From: Petrimonas sulfuriphila
GTDB taxonomy: Bacteria > Bacteroidota > Bacteroidia > Bacteroidales > Dysgonomonadaceae
Assembly (NCBI RefSeq): GCF_051201015.1
Contig: NZ_JBPEHI010000004.1
Length of the DNA: 64,000 bases
Reading direction: 5' to 3' (one strand)
The position numbers and the translations under genes are program-made. The notes below the pieces were generated by a model. It worked only from the letters and a program-made list of their open reading frames with translations. It was not told where the DNA came from and searched no databases. Below are positions 9,741 to 18,257 of this stretch, piece by piece; within the stretch, counting starts at the first letter, position 1; each line of letters begins with the position of its first letter.

Positions 9741-10475
9741 CTAACTATATAGTTTTCGTGTATTTTTTTTGTGTACTTTTTTATCGAACCTGTAAAGCCT
9801 GGGAGCTCTGTAAGGTACATCTTTCTGCACTTCGTCCAATTGTTCCAGGCCTTCAATCTGCATTATTTTTTTCTTGAAGTTACGGACATCAGACGTTGTG
9901 CCCATTATGATATCATACAGGTTTCTAAGTTGTGTCATGGTGAACTTCTGAGGCAGCAGTTCGAATAACATGGAGGGCTCCGACTTCACTTTGTGGCGGA
10001 TATGCTCTAACGCAGTATCCGCAATTTCATTGTGATCGAAAGCTAGCCGTAAAGATTTTAATGAACTTACGTCGTACCAGTTTGCTGCAGTATTCTCCGA
10101 CTCAAAAATAATTTTTCTACTTATTTTAATCAGTGCCACATACCCTACTGTAACGATTCTGCCGATTTTCATGTTTGTCAGTTTCTCCAGCCAATTTTTG
10201 TCCCTCATATTCTTTGTCCTTTGGGGATTGCCAAAGCTATGAAACTGGCTCAGGTAAATGTTTTTTAATCCCGTCAGTTCGTTAAGGATACGTATAGCTG
10301 CCTCATCCAGGTCTTCATCTTCGAAAATAATGCTTCCCGGTAATTTTTTATCGCTAAAGTTTTGTTCTTCTATCGTCCGTTCGATAAGCAATACTTTCAG
10401 TTTTTCACCGTCAAACCCAAAAACAACGCAGTCCACCGAAACGTGAGGGTTGTAAACATGAGTGCTATTTTTCAT
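9741..10475 (-). CDS. Nudix-type (NrtR/AraR-like) transcriptional regulator of xylose use
   Basis: A 244-residue protein: Nudix-like domain (about 10-150) plus a winged-helix C-terminal domain (LPQKFTMTQLRNLYDIIMG, VPYRAPRLYRFD). The Nudix box is degenerate: in the REUxEExGU core the stretch RILNELTGL keeps R, one E and G but loses catalytic Glu positions, so it likely senses a ligand rather than hydrolysing one. Bacteroidetes use Nudix-related regulators for pentoses (AraR of Bacteroides thetaiotaomicron is the studied case). It is the first gene of the xyl operon, 32 bp before GH3, and a perfect palindrome lies 4 bp before its start codon, suggesting autoregulation. Xylose specificity comes from context. 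Confidence 0.85.
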   Translation of the reverse strand: MKNSTHVYNPHVSVDCVVFGFDGEKLKVLLIERTIEEQNFSDKKLPGSIIFEDEDLDEAAIRILNELTGLKNIYLSQFHSFGNPQRTKNMRDKNWLEKLTNMKIGRIVTVGYVALIKISRKIIFESENTAANWYDVSSLKSLRLAFDHNEIADTALEHIRHKVKSEPSMLFELLPQKFTMTQLRNLYDIIMGTTSDVRNFKKKIMQIEGLEQLDEVQKDVPYRAPRLYRFDKKVHKKNTRKLYS

Positions 10476-10479
10476 GACA

Positions 10480-10496
10480 TATTCTTAATAAGAATA
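10480..10496. promoter_or_regulatory. Perfect 17-bp palindrome, candidate operator of the xylose regulator
   Basis: TATTCTTAATAAGAATA reads the same on both strands around its central base (two 8-bp arms). It ends 4 bp before the start codon of the Nudix-type regulator that heads the xyl operon. Position and symmetry suit an autoregulatory operator that would also control the downstream xyl genes. A shorter related palindrome, TATTCATGAATA, is at 10682-10693 in the same intergenic region, nearer ptb. Binding is not shown. Confidence 0.55.
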
Positions 10497-10840
10497 CAAA
10501 ATTATACAGATTAATCACAATACATGTAAAATTTTTATATGTTTTAAAACATTATTATCAGCAATTTATATAAAGTAAAAAATACATATATAAAAATAAC
10601 CTTATTGTAATTATTACTTATATTACATCTTGAAAACTACTTCGAATTACTTTTATAGCTTTACCTTTTTATGAAAAATAATATTCATGAATAGTTTTAT
10701 ATATATGAATAGCTTAGGAGAAAAGTTTCCTGCCAAAAGAAACAGATTTCTGACATAATTCCAATAAAAAACTTGTTTCAGGAGATTATCTTCTTTTTTT
10801 TTTGTTATTTTGCGTGTAAATCTCCTTAATAATACTTTTT
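10497..10840. other. AT-rich divergent intergenic region between xyl operon and ptb
   Basis: About 345 bp without a gene. It must hold the promoters for both the leftward xyl operon and the rightward ptb-buk genes. It is very AT-rich. Visible items: the 12-bp palindrome TATTCATGAATA at 10682-10693, a further TATGAATA at about 10702-10709, and TTATTTTGC at about 10805-10813, 30 bp before ptb, which resembles a Bacteroidetes -7 element with one base off. No open frame with a plausible product was seen. Confidence 0.5.
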
Positions 10841-11740
10841 ATGATTCACAAATTAGCTGAGCTTACAGAAAAAGCCAAGCAGAAACCCCAACGAAGAATT
10901 GCTGTCGCAGCGGCAGAGGACGAATCGGTACTGAAGTCTCTCAAAGCCGCTATGCAGGACGGACTTGTTAGCCCCATACTGATTGGGCACAAAAGTGAAA
11001 TTGAAAAACTCGCAGAGCTCGTCGATTTTGATCTGAGCCAGGTAGAAATTATCCACAACGATAACGGAGCCCATGAATCGGCGAAAATAGCAGTCTCCGT
11101 GATAAAGAAAGGCGGTGCCGATATCCTCATGAAGGGACTTGTCAGCACAGGCGACCTGTTAAAAGCTGTTCTTGATAAAGAAAACGGCCTGCGAAAAGCA
11201 GCTATCCTCAGCCATATGGCTTTTTTCGAGTCTCCCTACTACCACAAACTCTTATGTGTAACGGATGCAGCCATGAACATCGCTCCCGATTTCGACACCA
11301 AAGTACACATTCTCAACAATGCCGTAGAGGCGTGTCACAAACTCGGGATAACTGAACCGAAAGTAGCTGTTGTCGCAGCCGTGGAAATTGTTAACCCTAA
11401 AATGGAAGCCACCGTTCATGCTGCTCTGCTAAAAGAGATGAACATCAAAAAACAATTGCAGGGATGCATCGTGGACGGGCCCTTCGCCATCGATATCGCT
11501 GTCGACAAGGAGGCTGCCGCACACAAAGGCATCGTCAGTGAGGTTGCCGGAGATAGCGACATTATTCTCGTGCCCGACATCGAAGCCGGAAATATTTTCT
11601 ACAAGGCATTGAACTTCTTGGGAGGGGCCGTCTGTGCAGCCGTCATTACGGGCGCAGCGGTTCCTATTGTACTCACTTCGCGTTCTGATTCAGAAACCAG
11701 TAAGATGCTTTCCATCGCTTTGGCAGCAGCTATACACTAA
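10841..11740 (+). CDS. ptb: Phosphate butyryltransferase
   Basis: A 299-residue PTA/PTB-family enzyme that exchanges CoA for phosphate on butyryl-CoA or related acyl-CoAs. Family features: RRIAVAAAEDESVLKSLKAA near the start, GGADILMKGLVSTGDLLKAVL near 90-110, and the C-terminal NILVPDIEAGN-like stretch (here IILVPDIEAGNIFYKAL). Length matches Ptb rather than the longer Pta. The butyrate kinase gene follows after 11 bp, so the pair makes butyrate (or branched-chain acid) plus ATP from acyl-CoA. Branched-chain acyl-CoAs from amino acid fermentation are possible substrates; the sequence cannot decide. Confidence 0.92.
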   Translation: MIHKLAELTEKAKQKPQRRIAVAAAEDESVLKSLKAAMQDGLVSPILIGHKSEIEKLAELVDFDLSQVEIIHNDNGAHESAKIAVSVIKKGGADILMKGLVSTGDLLKAVLDKENGLRKAAILSHMAFFESPYYHKLLCVTDAAMNIAPDFDTKVHILNNAVEACHKLGITEPKVAVVAAVEIVNPKMEATVHAALLKEMNIKKQLQGCIVDGPFAIDIAVDKEAAAHKGIVSEVAGDSDIILVPDIEAGNIFYKALNFLGGAVCAAVITGAAVPIVLTSRSDSETSKMLSIALAAAIH

Positions 11741-11751
11741 ACACTACCCTT

Positions 11752-12831
11752 ATGGACAATCATCCGCGGATCCTGGTGATTAACCCGGGTTCAACATCAA
11801 CAAAAATTGCCGTCTATAAAAACGGAGATGTGGTTTTTTTAAAAACAATCCGTCATTCGACTGAAGAATTAAGCCAATTTAAAAGAATAAGCGATCAGTA
11901 TGAATTTCGTAAAAATATTATTTACAATGAATTAAAAAACGCCGAGATCAGGTTGGACCTTATCCGGATCGTCGTCGGACGTGGAGGCATAGTGAAACCT
12001 ATTGCGTCGGGAGTTTACAGGGTAAACGAAACAATGAAGAGAGACCTTATCGAGGCAAAAAGAGGAGAACACGCCAGCAACCTAGGAGCACTTATTGCCG
12101 ATGACATTGCCAAACAACTCCCTTCAGCAGAAGCCTTTATTGCTGATCCGGTGGTAGTGGACGAACTTGAACCCATTGCCCGGTATTCCGGACATCCCCT
12201 TTTCGAAAGAGTCTCTCTTTTCCATGCGCTCAACCAAAAAGCCATTGCCCGCGCTCACGCCAAGTCTCTCATGAGAAAATATGAAGACATGGACCTTATT
12301 GTAGTGCACTTAGGGGGAGGAATATCGGTAGGCGTACATCACAAAGGACGGGTCGTTGACGTTAACCAGGCGCTTGACGGTGACGGGCCCATCTCACCGG
12401 AACGGTCCGGAACACTCCCCGTAGGCGAACTTCTGAAGATGGCTTTCAGCGGCAAGTACACTTACGAAGAAATGAAATCGATGGTGGTCGGCAAAGGAGG
12501 ACTGTATGCCTATACGGGCCTCAACAATGCCTACGAAGTGGAAAAAGCCGCTCAGGCCGGAGATAAAAAATGCTACGATGTGATGGAAGCCATGGCTTAT
12601 CAGACGGCAAAAGAAATCGGCGCATTCTCAACCGTACTGAAAGGCGATGTGGATGCCATCCTGATCACCGGAGGAATGGCTAACAGCAAATGGTTCTGCA
12701 ACCTGATCATCGAACGTATCCATAAAATCGCACCGGTATACGTTTATCCGGGTGAGGATGAAATGAAAGCCCTGGCTGAAAACGGTGCACTGATCCTAAG
12801 CGGAGAGATTGAACCGAAAGAGTACGTGTAA
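11752..12831 (+). CDS. buk: Butyrate kinase
   Basis: A 359-residue ASKHA-fold acyl kinase, the normal size for Buk. Signatures: ILVINPGSTSTKIAVYKN at the N-terminus, VVHLGGGISVGVHHKGRVVDVNQALDGDGPISPERSG split over two phosphate-binding loops near 185-220, and ILITGGMANS near the C-terminus. It converts butyryl phosphate and ADP to butyrate and ATP. It is 11 bp after ptb and 9 bp before the ATP-grasp-like gene, so the three are probably one transcript. Confidence 0.95.
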   Translation: MDNHPRILVINPGSTSTKIAVYKNGDVVFLKTIRHSTEELSQFKRISDQYEFRKNIIYNELKNAEIRLDLIRIVVGRGGIVKPIASGVYRVNETMKRDLIEAKRGEHASNLGALIADDIAKQLPSAEAFIADPVVVDELEPIARYSGHPLFERVSLFHALNQKAIARAHAKSLMRKYEDMDLIVVHLGGGISVGVHHKGRVVDVNQALDGDGPISPERSGTLPVGELLKMAFSGKYTYEEMKSMVVGKGGLYAYTGLNNAYEVEKAAQAGDKKCYDVMEAMAYQTAKEIGAFSTVLKGDVDAILITGGMANSKWFCNLIIERIHKIAPVYVYPGEDEMKALAENGALILSGEIEPKEYV

Positions 12832-12840
12832 CCCAAGCGT

Positions 12841-14043
12841 ATGCATCTCTTCAATCCCGAGAACGATCTGGCCCTGGCGAACTTCGGTATTAACTACACG
12901 CCTCCGGCATCTGCAGTGAAAATTGCGGACGATCTGGCCATTTTGCCGATGTGGTATGCTCCGGAAGGTGCTAAGGTGATTGCCGCCACTGCTCAAAACG
13001 AACAGTTCCTTTCCCGATTGAAAGAGTTTTTCGCTCTCGAGGTTTCCCTCATCCCTTTTTCGGGCATTTCCCTTTTTCCGAAAGAGAAAATTATCCCGTG
13101 GGGATGGAACCCCGCATTGAGAAAAAAGTTGCTGGACGCCGGTGCAATGGAAGAGAGCCTGCCTTCGATGGAGGAGTTAAAACAGCTTCGAAGCGACTCG
13201 GGCAGGAAGAACGCCATACATATTCTGAACGAACTCAGGGCGGAGAATAACGCGTTTTGTGGAGAATCCTATTTTTTCTCCGCTGTTGATGATGTATTGC
13301 ACTTTTTACATTCGCGAAACGGGGATCACGTATTGAAAATGCCCAATTCCGGCAGCGGCAAGGGATTAAGCTGGATCAAAGGGAAAATAACCGACAAACA
13401 AGCCGATTGGTGCCGGCGGGTAATTCACGAACAGGGAGGCCTTATTGCGGAGCCTGTTCTGAACAAGATTCGAGATTTTGCCATGGAATTCTGCCTTTCC
13501 GATAACAAAGCTGAATTTATCGGGTACTCCCTGTTCCAATCCACATCTTCAGGTGCCTACATGGGCAACTTCCTGATGCCACAAACCGATATTGAAGAAA
13601 GGTTGGGTGAATACACCGGTCCGGAGTTGCTGCCGCAACTCCGGAAATCTCTTGCCGAAAAACTCTGCCGCCAGTACCCATCCTATTCCGGTTGTCTGGG
13701 AGTGGACATGATGGTTTGCAAAACCAACAGAGGGTATCAAATCCAACCTTGCGTTGAGATTAACCTTCGAATGAATATGGGGATTGTCGCCTACATTCTC
13801 TACGACCGTTTTGTAAAACCCGGGTCTACCGGAAAATTTACGGTCGATTTTTTCAAAAAAACGGGCGGAGCGTTAACCTTCCAACAGAAAATGTCAACAG
13901 ATTTTCCCCTCATCGTTGAAAACGGGAAAATTATTTCGGGATTTTTAGCTTTAACACCGGTTTCCGAACAAACACAATATCTGGCTTATGTGTTTGTTAC
14001 CTCCCCATCTCTTCTGCAAAATACCGGTAAAACAGCGGAATAG
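12841..14043 (+). CDS. Putative ATP-grasp family protein, function unknown
   Basis: A 400-residue soluble protein. The N-terminal third (HLFNPENDLALANFGINYTPP) is unlike known enzymes that I recognise. The second half has ATP-grasp features: VLKMPNSGSGKGLSWI near 165 as the nucleotide-binding loop, then GLIAEPVL, and VDMMV followed by QIQPCVEINLRMNMG near 300, the VD...E.N metal-binding pattern. Such enzymes ligate a carboxylate to an amine using ATP. It follows buk by 9 bp. Its last 47 bp overlap the tail of the convergent M20 dipeptidase gene. Substrate unknown. Confidence 0.65.
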   Translation: MHLFNPENDLALANFGINYTPPASAVKIADDLAILPMWYAPEGAKVIAATAQNEQFLSRLKEFFALEVSLIPFSGISLFPKEKIIPWGWNPALRKKLLDAGAMEESLPSMEELKQLRSDSGRKNAIHILNELRAENNAFCGESYFFSAVDDVLHFLHSRNGDHVLKMPNSGSGKGLSWIKGKITDKQADWCRRVIHEQGGLIAEPVLNKIRDFAMEFCLSDNKAEFIGYSLFQSTSSGAYMGNFLMPQTDIEERLGEYTGPELLPQLRKSLAEKLCRQYPSYSGCLGVDMMVCKTNRGYQIQPCVEINLRMNMGIVAYILYDRFVKPGSTGKFTVDFFKKTGGALTFQQKMSTDFPLIVENGKIISGFLALTPVSEQTQYLAYVFVTSPSLLQNTGKTAE

Positions 14044-15370
14044 TACGGATTCCGTTGTAAAACTGTTCCAAAGGGTAATTTTCATTGGGTGAGTGAATGG
14101 CATCAGATCCTAACCCAAAACCCATTAGCACCGACTTAATACCGAGGATCTCTTCAAAAGTGGCGATAATCGGAATACTTCCTCCCGAACGGACAGGAAT
14201 CGGAGTTTTTCCGTATACCTCCGTGTAAGCCTTTGCTGCGGCTTTATATGCCGGCAAATCAATAGGGCAGACATACGACGGCCCTCCGTGCAGGTATTCC
14301 ACTTTTACCTTTACCGATTTCGGAGCAATGCTTTCAAAAAACTTCACAAACAATTTGGCTATTTTGTTGTGGTCCTGGTTGGGCACCAGCCGGGTACTGA
14401 TTTTAGCATATGCCCTGGAGGGAAGCACTGTTTTGGCGCCTTCACCCGTGTAGCCGCCCCAGATACCGCATACGTCGAAAGTAGGCCGGATGCCGGTGCG
14501 TTCATTGGTGGTGTACCCTTTCTCGCCGAAAACTTCCTTCACGTCAAGCGATTTTTTGTATTCCTCAAGCGAAAACGGAGCTTTCGCCATCATGTTCCGT
14601 TCCTTTCGGGAAACCTCTACAACATCGTCGTAAAATCCGGGAATCAAAATACGTCCGTTATCGTCCGTAACCTGTGCAATCATTTTGGCCAGCACATTGA
14701 TGGGATTGGCTACTGCACCGCCAAAGAGGCCCGAATGAAGATCTTTGTCCGGGCCGGTAACTTCCACCTGCCAGTATGCCAATCCGCGCAACCCGGTGGT
14801 AATGGAAGGAACATCCGGGGCTATCATTGAGGTATCTGAGACCAGAATAACATCGGCCTGCAGCATTTTTTTGTGTTTTTTGCAAAACTTGGGCAAACTG
14901 GGCGACCCAACCTCTTCCTCACCTTCAATCAGGAATTTCACGTTACAATTCAATTTTTCCGACTTCACGAGGTATTCAAACGCTTTGGCGTGCATAAATC
15001 CCTGGCCTTTATCGTCATCGGCGCCACGCGCCCAGATCTTCCCCTCTTTCACCACCGGTTCAAAGGGGTCGGTTTTCCATAAGCCGACCGGATCAACCGG
15101 CATAACGTCCATGTGAGCGTAAACCATTACGGTGGGTGCCTTGGGGTCGATTATCTTCTCGCCATATGTCACCGGATTTCCATCGGTTTCATATACCTCC
15201 GCCTTATCGGCACCGGCAGCGAGCAGAATTTCTTTCCATTTTTCGGCGGCGCGGTACATGTCCGGTTTGTGCTCGGGAAGTGATGAGATGGATGGAATTC
15301 GGATCAGTTCGAAGAGCTCGTCTAAAAATCGTTGCTTGTGGGTTTCCACGTAGTTGTTAATCTCCTGCAT
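13997..15370 (-). CDS. M20 family dipeptidase (carnosinase-like)
   Basis: A 457-residue zinc peptidase. Metal ligands are all visible: VYAHMDVMP (His), WARGADDDKGQ (bridging Asp), EGEEEVGSPSL (catalytic Glu and ligand), VSDTSM (Asp) and AIHSPNENY (His near the end). Size and motifs fit the CNDP/PepV-like dipeptidase group that degrades short peptides in the cytoplasm; no signal peptide is present. It is transcribed toward the ATP-grasp-like gene and overlaps it by 47 bp tail to tail. Confidence 0.92.
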   Translation of the reverse strand: MQEINNYVETHKQRFLDELFELIRIPSISSLPEHKPDMYRAAEKWKEILLAAGADKAEVYETDGNPVTYGEKIIDPKAPTVMVYAHMDVMPVDPVGLWKTDPFEPVVKEGKIWARGADDDKGQGFMHAKAFEYLVKSEKLNCNVKFLIEGEEEVGSPSLPKFCKKHKKMLQADVILVSDTSMIAPDVPSITTGLRGLAYWQVEVTGPDKDLHSGLFGGAVANPINVLAKMIAQVTDDNGRILIPGFYDDVVEVSRKERNMMAKAPFSLEEYKKSLDVKEVFGEKGYTTNERTGIRPTFDVCGIWGGYTGEGAKTVLPSRAYAKISTRLVPNQDHNKIAKLFVKFFESIAPKSVKVKVEYLHGGPSYVCPIDLPAYKAAAKAYTEVYGKTPIPVRSGGSIPIIATFEEILGIKSVLMGFGLGSDAIHSPNENYPLEQFYNGIRTIPLFYRYFAEEMGR

Positions 15371-15447
15371 AATTAATTTAGTTTTAGGGTTTGGGCGTAA
15401 AACTACAAAAAAAATTGCATCCAGAAGCGGATGAAACGCTTTTTAAT

Positions 15448-15455
15448 TACCTTTG
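15448..15455 (+). promoter_or_regulatory. Bacteroidetes-type -7 element (TACCTTTG)
   Basis: TACCTTTG matches TAnnTTTG and lies 23 bp before the start of the large HEFGH lipoprotein gene. No clear TTTG -33 element was found at the expected distance. Confidence 0.55.
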
Positions 15456-15478
15456 CAACATAATGTTAAAGTTTAAAC

Positions 15479-17545
15479 ATGAAAAAGATGAAGCCACTAC
15501 TATCCGTTTCACTACTGTTGGCATTACTTGTTTCTTGTAATACCCACCCATCAAAAAAAGAGAATGATATGTCAGAAAGCCGTTTTATTGCAGAAGCGCA
15601 GCGCAACGAAGTAATTTCAATGTTGAAGGATTCGTTGGGAGAACCGGCCTATTTCCGTATTGAACGTGGTGTCCGGCAGGTTGCTGACCTTTGGCGGGAA
15701 CCGGACGGAACGGCAGGAGAATTTGCCGAGTTCTGCAAGCGGAGTTTTGTTGCTGATGAAGCTCGACTCGATCAGCTTTTTCATACACTGGAGCGAAACT
15801 TTGAAGTATTCGACGGATACTTCCACAAAATCGATGTCCTGTTGAAAGAGCCGCTACAACTGGAAGGTGAAGAAATTACCCCCGTAGACATGATGTTTGG
15901 AAGCTACGATGTAACAGCACACCTGAACGATGACCTATATGCCAATAAAATTGCCTTTATTACAGCACTTAACTTCCCATTCTATTCGTTACAGGAGAAG
16001 ACAGGGCTGGGGGAGAAATGGTCAAGAAAAGAATGGGCTTACGCCCGCATGGGCGACCGTTTCACCGCGCGTGTGCCGGCAACTGTTCAGCAAAACATAT
16101 CGAAAACAATTACCGAGGCCGACGCATACATTTCCGACTACAATCTTTTTATGGGAAAGCTTCGCAACGATAACGGTGAACAGCTTTTCCCGGACGATAT
16201 GAAACTGATCTCCCATTGGGGGTTACGCGATGAACTGAAATCGAACTATGCCGATACAGTCAGGGGGCTAGAAAAACAACGCATGATATACACGGTGATG
16301 AAACGTATCATCGACCAGACTATTCCTCAGCAAACCATTAACAGCGACAAATTCACGTGGAACCCGGGTACGAATCAATTGTTTGAAAACAATGCCGAGG
16401 CATCAGCTTCTCCCGAACCCGACACCCGGTACAAGATTTTCCTCGCGAATTTCCACGCTATGCGCCAGCTCGACACCTATTTTCCGCATTATCCCACTCA
16501 ACTCTCGCGAGCCTTTGATGCGACCATGGAGATTCCGCAAAAAGACGTGGAAACCCTTTTTAAAGGGTTGCTCTCTTCACCCGAGGTAAAAGAAGTAGCC
16601 GCATTTATCGAGTCGCGCTTAGGACGGAAATTGGAGCCGTTCGATATTTGGTACAACGGATTTAAAGCCCGCGGGGGAATACCCGAGGAACAGCTTACAG
16701 CCATCACCTCTAAAAAATACCCGAACCCAAAAGCATTGGAGACCGATCTCCCCAATATCCTGGTTAAACTGGGATGGAAGCCAGACAGGGCCCGGGAAAT
16801 TTCATCACTCATTGTGGTTGACCCGTCACGTGGCGCCGGGCATGCCTGGGGGGCAACGATGCGTAACGACATAGCTCATCTGCGTACAAGAATCGGTGCT
16901 GGCGGAATGGATTATAAAGGCTATAATATTGCCGTACACGAGTTCGGTCATACGGTGGAGCAAACTATTACGATGAATGATGTAGACTACTATGTTCTCA
17001 ACGGTGTACCCAACACAGCATTTACCGAAGCAGTGGCTTTCCTTTTCCAGAAAAGAGACTTGGAACTGCTGGGCCTCAAAAATCCAAATCCTGAAGACGA
17101 GCACTACCTGGCTTTGGACAACTTCTGGTCGAGTTACGAGATCATGGGAGTTTCCCTGGTGGATATCCGCGTTTGGGAATGGCTTTACAACCATCCGGAT
17201 GCCACTCCCGATCAATTGAAAGAAGCGGTTATAACGGCTGCAAGAGATGTGTGGGACACCTATTATGCCGATATTTTGGGAGGGAAGGGAGAGACGCTTC
17301 TCGGGATTTACTCGCACATGATCGACTACCCGCTTTATCTACCGAACTATCCGATGGGACACCTCATTGATTTTCAAATCGGCCAACAGGTGCGCGGAAA
17401 AAATCTTGCCGACGAAATGGACCGGATGTACACCCAGGGTAGAATCATCCCACAGCTGTGGATGAAGAACGCTGTTGGCTCCGGCATATCTATTGAGCCG
17501 CTTCTGGCATCCACAAAAGCAGCGTTATATGCTTTAAAGAAATAA
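15479..17545 (+). CDS. Putative zinc metalloprotease lipoprotein (HEFGH motif)
   Basis: A 688-residue protein with a lipoprotein signal (LLVSCNTHP, Cys about 20). Near residue 486 is AVHEFGHTVEQ, a HExxH zinc motif, followed about 35 residues on by NTAFTEAVAFLFQ, whose Glu could be the third ligand of a gluzincin peptidase. The rest is long, largely helical and not otherwise recognised. Its closest relatives are likely uncharacterised Bacteroidetes lipoproteins. It has its own -7 element and stands alone between the M20 dipeptidase (divergent) and an NlpE-type gene 72 bp downstream. The zinc protease call rests on the two motifs. Confidence 0.65.
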   Translation: MKKMKPLLSVSLLLALLVSCNTHPSKKENDMSESRFIAEAQRNEVISMLKDSLGEPAYFRIERGVRQVADLWREPDGTAGEFAEFCKRSFVADEARLDQLFHTLERNFEVFDGYFHKIDVLLKEPLQLEGEEITPVDMMFGSYDVTAHLNDDLYANKIAFITALNFPFYSLQEKTGLGEKWSRKEWAYARMGDRFTARVPATVQQNISKTITEADAYISDYNLFMGKLRNDNGEQLFPDDMKLISHWGLRDELKSNYADTVRGLEKQRMIYTVMKRIIDQTIPQQTINSDKFTWNPGTNQLFENNAEASASPEPDTRYKIFLANFHAMRQLDTYFPHYPTQLSRAFDATMEIPQKDVETLFKGLLSSPEVKEVAAFIESRLGRKLEPFDIWYNGFKARGGIPEEQLTAITSKKYPNPKALETDLPNILVKLGWKPDRAREISSLIVVDPSRGAGHAWGATMRNDIAHLRTRIGAGGMDYKGYNIAVHEFGHTVEQTITMNDVDYYVLNGVPNTAFTEAVAFLFQKRDLELLGLKNPNPEDEHYLALDNFWSSYEIMGVSLVDIRVWEWLYNHPDATPDQLKEAVITAARDVWDTYYADILGGKGETLLGIYSHMIDYPLYLPNYPMGHLIDFQIGQQVRGKNLADEMDRMYTQGRIIPQLWMKNAVGSGISIEPLLASTKAALYALKK

Positions 17546-17584
17546 CTTTCAGGGGCCACAACATGCAAATATCCAAAAATATTG

Positions 17585-17592
17585 TACCTTTG
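17585..17592 (+). promoter_or_regulatory. Bacteroidetes-type -7 element (TACCTTTG)
   Basis: TACCTTTG 25 bp before the NlpE-type gene at 17618. No obvious -33 element. Confidence 0.55.
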
Positions 17593-17617
17593 TATCGTTT
17601 TTTAAAACCATATTTTA

Positions 17618-18043
17618 ATGATGAAAAAGTTAAGTATTTTATTATTTGCTTTTGTTGCAATTGTCTTCATCAGCTGCAATAACGCAAAACAAAAAAATGC
17701 CGAGACTCCCGATATGCATACATCTGAAATGGCTTTAGACTATCTTGGCGTTTACGAAGGCATACTTCCTTGTGCTGATTGTGAGGGCATTAAAACCCAA
17801 CTGACAATCCACGACGACAACACATTCACTCTCGTCAGCGATTACCTGGGTGAAAAGGAAGCTAAGTTTGAAGATAAAGGCTCCTATTTTATCGAAAGTG
17901 GAGAAATTTTAGTTATTCAGGACGAAGACGGAGATCAAAAATATTTTAAACTGCAAGAAGGAAGTCTGGCTCAGTTGAATGCCGATAAAAAAATGATTGA
18001 AGGAGAATTGGCTCCTTTTTACGTTCTTACAAAAGTAAGGTAA
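17618..18043 (+). CDS. NlpE-type (copper resistance/adhesion-sensing) lipoprotein
   Basis: A 141-residue lipoprotein (lipobox IFISCNN, Cys about 20). The mature part is the NlpE N-terminal domain: YLGVYEGILPCADCEGI with the characteristic CxxC, then TQLTIHDDNTFTLVSDYLG and a small beta barrel ending in FYVLTKVR. In E. coli NlpE reports lipoprotein sorting and surface stress; in Bacteroidetes the role is not established. A divergent relative without the cysteines is at 20092-20532. A weak hairpin (AAAGCC/GGCTTT, 18054-18076) lies between this gene and tRNA-Ser. Confidence 0.8.
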   Translation: MMKKLSILLFAFVAIVFISCNNAKQKNAETPDMHTSEMALDYLGVYEGILPCADCEGIKTQLTIHDDNTFTLVSDYLGEKEAKFEDKGSYFIESGEILVIQDEDGDQKYFKLQEGSLAQLNADKKMIEGELAPFYVLTKVR

Positions 18044-18080
18044 GACTTGACATAAAGCCAATAGCGAATAGGCTTTAAAA

Positions 18081-18167
18081 GGAAAGATGCCGGAGTGGTC
18101 GATCGGGGCGGTCTCGAAAACCGTTGTACTCTTACGGGTACCAAGGGTTCGAATCCCTTTCTTTCCG
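18081..18167 (+). tRNA. tRNA-Ser (anticodon CGA)
   Basis: An 87-nt class II tRNA. The acceptor stem GGAAAGA pairs with TCTTTCC at the 3' end; the anticodon loop CTCGAAA is closed by GCGGT/ACCGT and holds CGA, reading UCG. A long variable arm (GTAC...GTAC) and the T arm AAGGG-TTCGAAT-CCCTT confirm serine. The 3' CCA is not encoded (GCA follows). A terminator hairpin begins 22 bp downstream. Confidence 0.95.
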
Positions 18168-18188
18168 CAGAAGTAACACAACAATGAT

Positions 18189-18222
18189 ATCCCACGTATT
18201 TCCGGAATATGTGGGATTTTTT
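18189..18222 (+). terminator. Rho-independent terminator after tRNA-Ser
   Basis: ATCCCACGTATT pairs with AATATGTGGGAT (one G-U pair) around TCCGG, followed by a run of T. It separates the tRNA from umuDC. Confidence 0.85.
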
Positions 18223-18223
18223 A

Positions 18224-18253
18224 TTGTCGATTTTCTATTTTCACTTACATTTG
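18224..18253 (+). promoter_or_regulatory. Promoter of umuDC, very close to the start codon
   Basis: A -33 TTG (18224-18226) and a -7 TACATTTG (18246-18253) are 19 bp apart, the usual Bacteroidetes spacing. The -7 box ends only 4 bp before the umuD ATG at 18258, so transcription would begin at or next to the start codon, giving a nearly leaderless mRNA. Confidence 0.65.
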
Positions 18254-18257
18254 CAGT

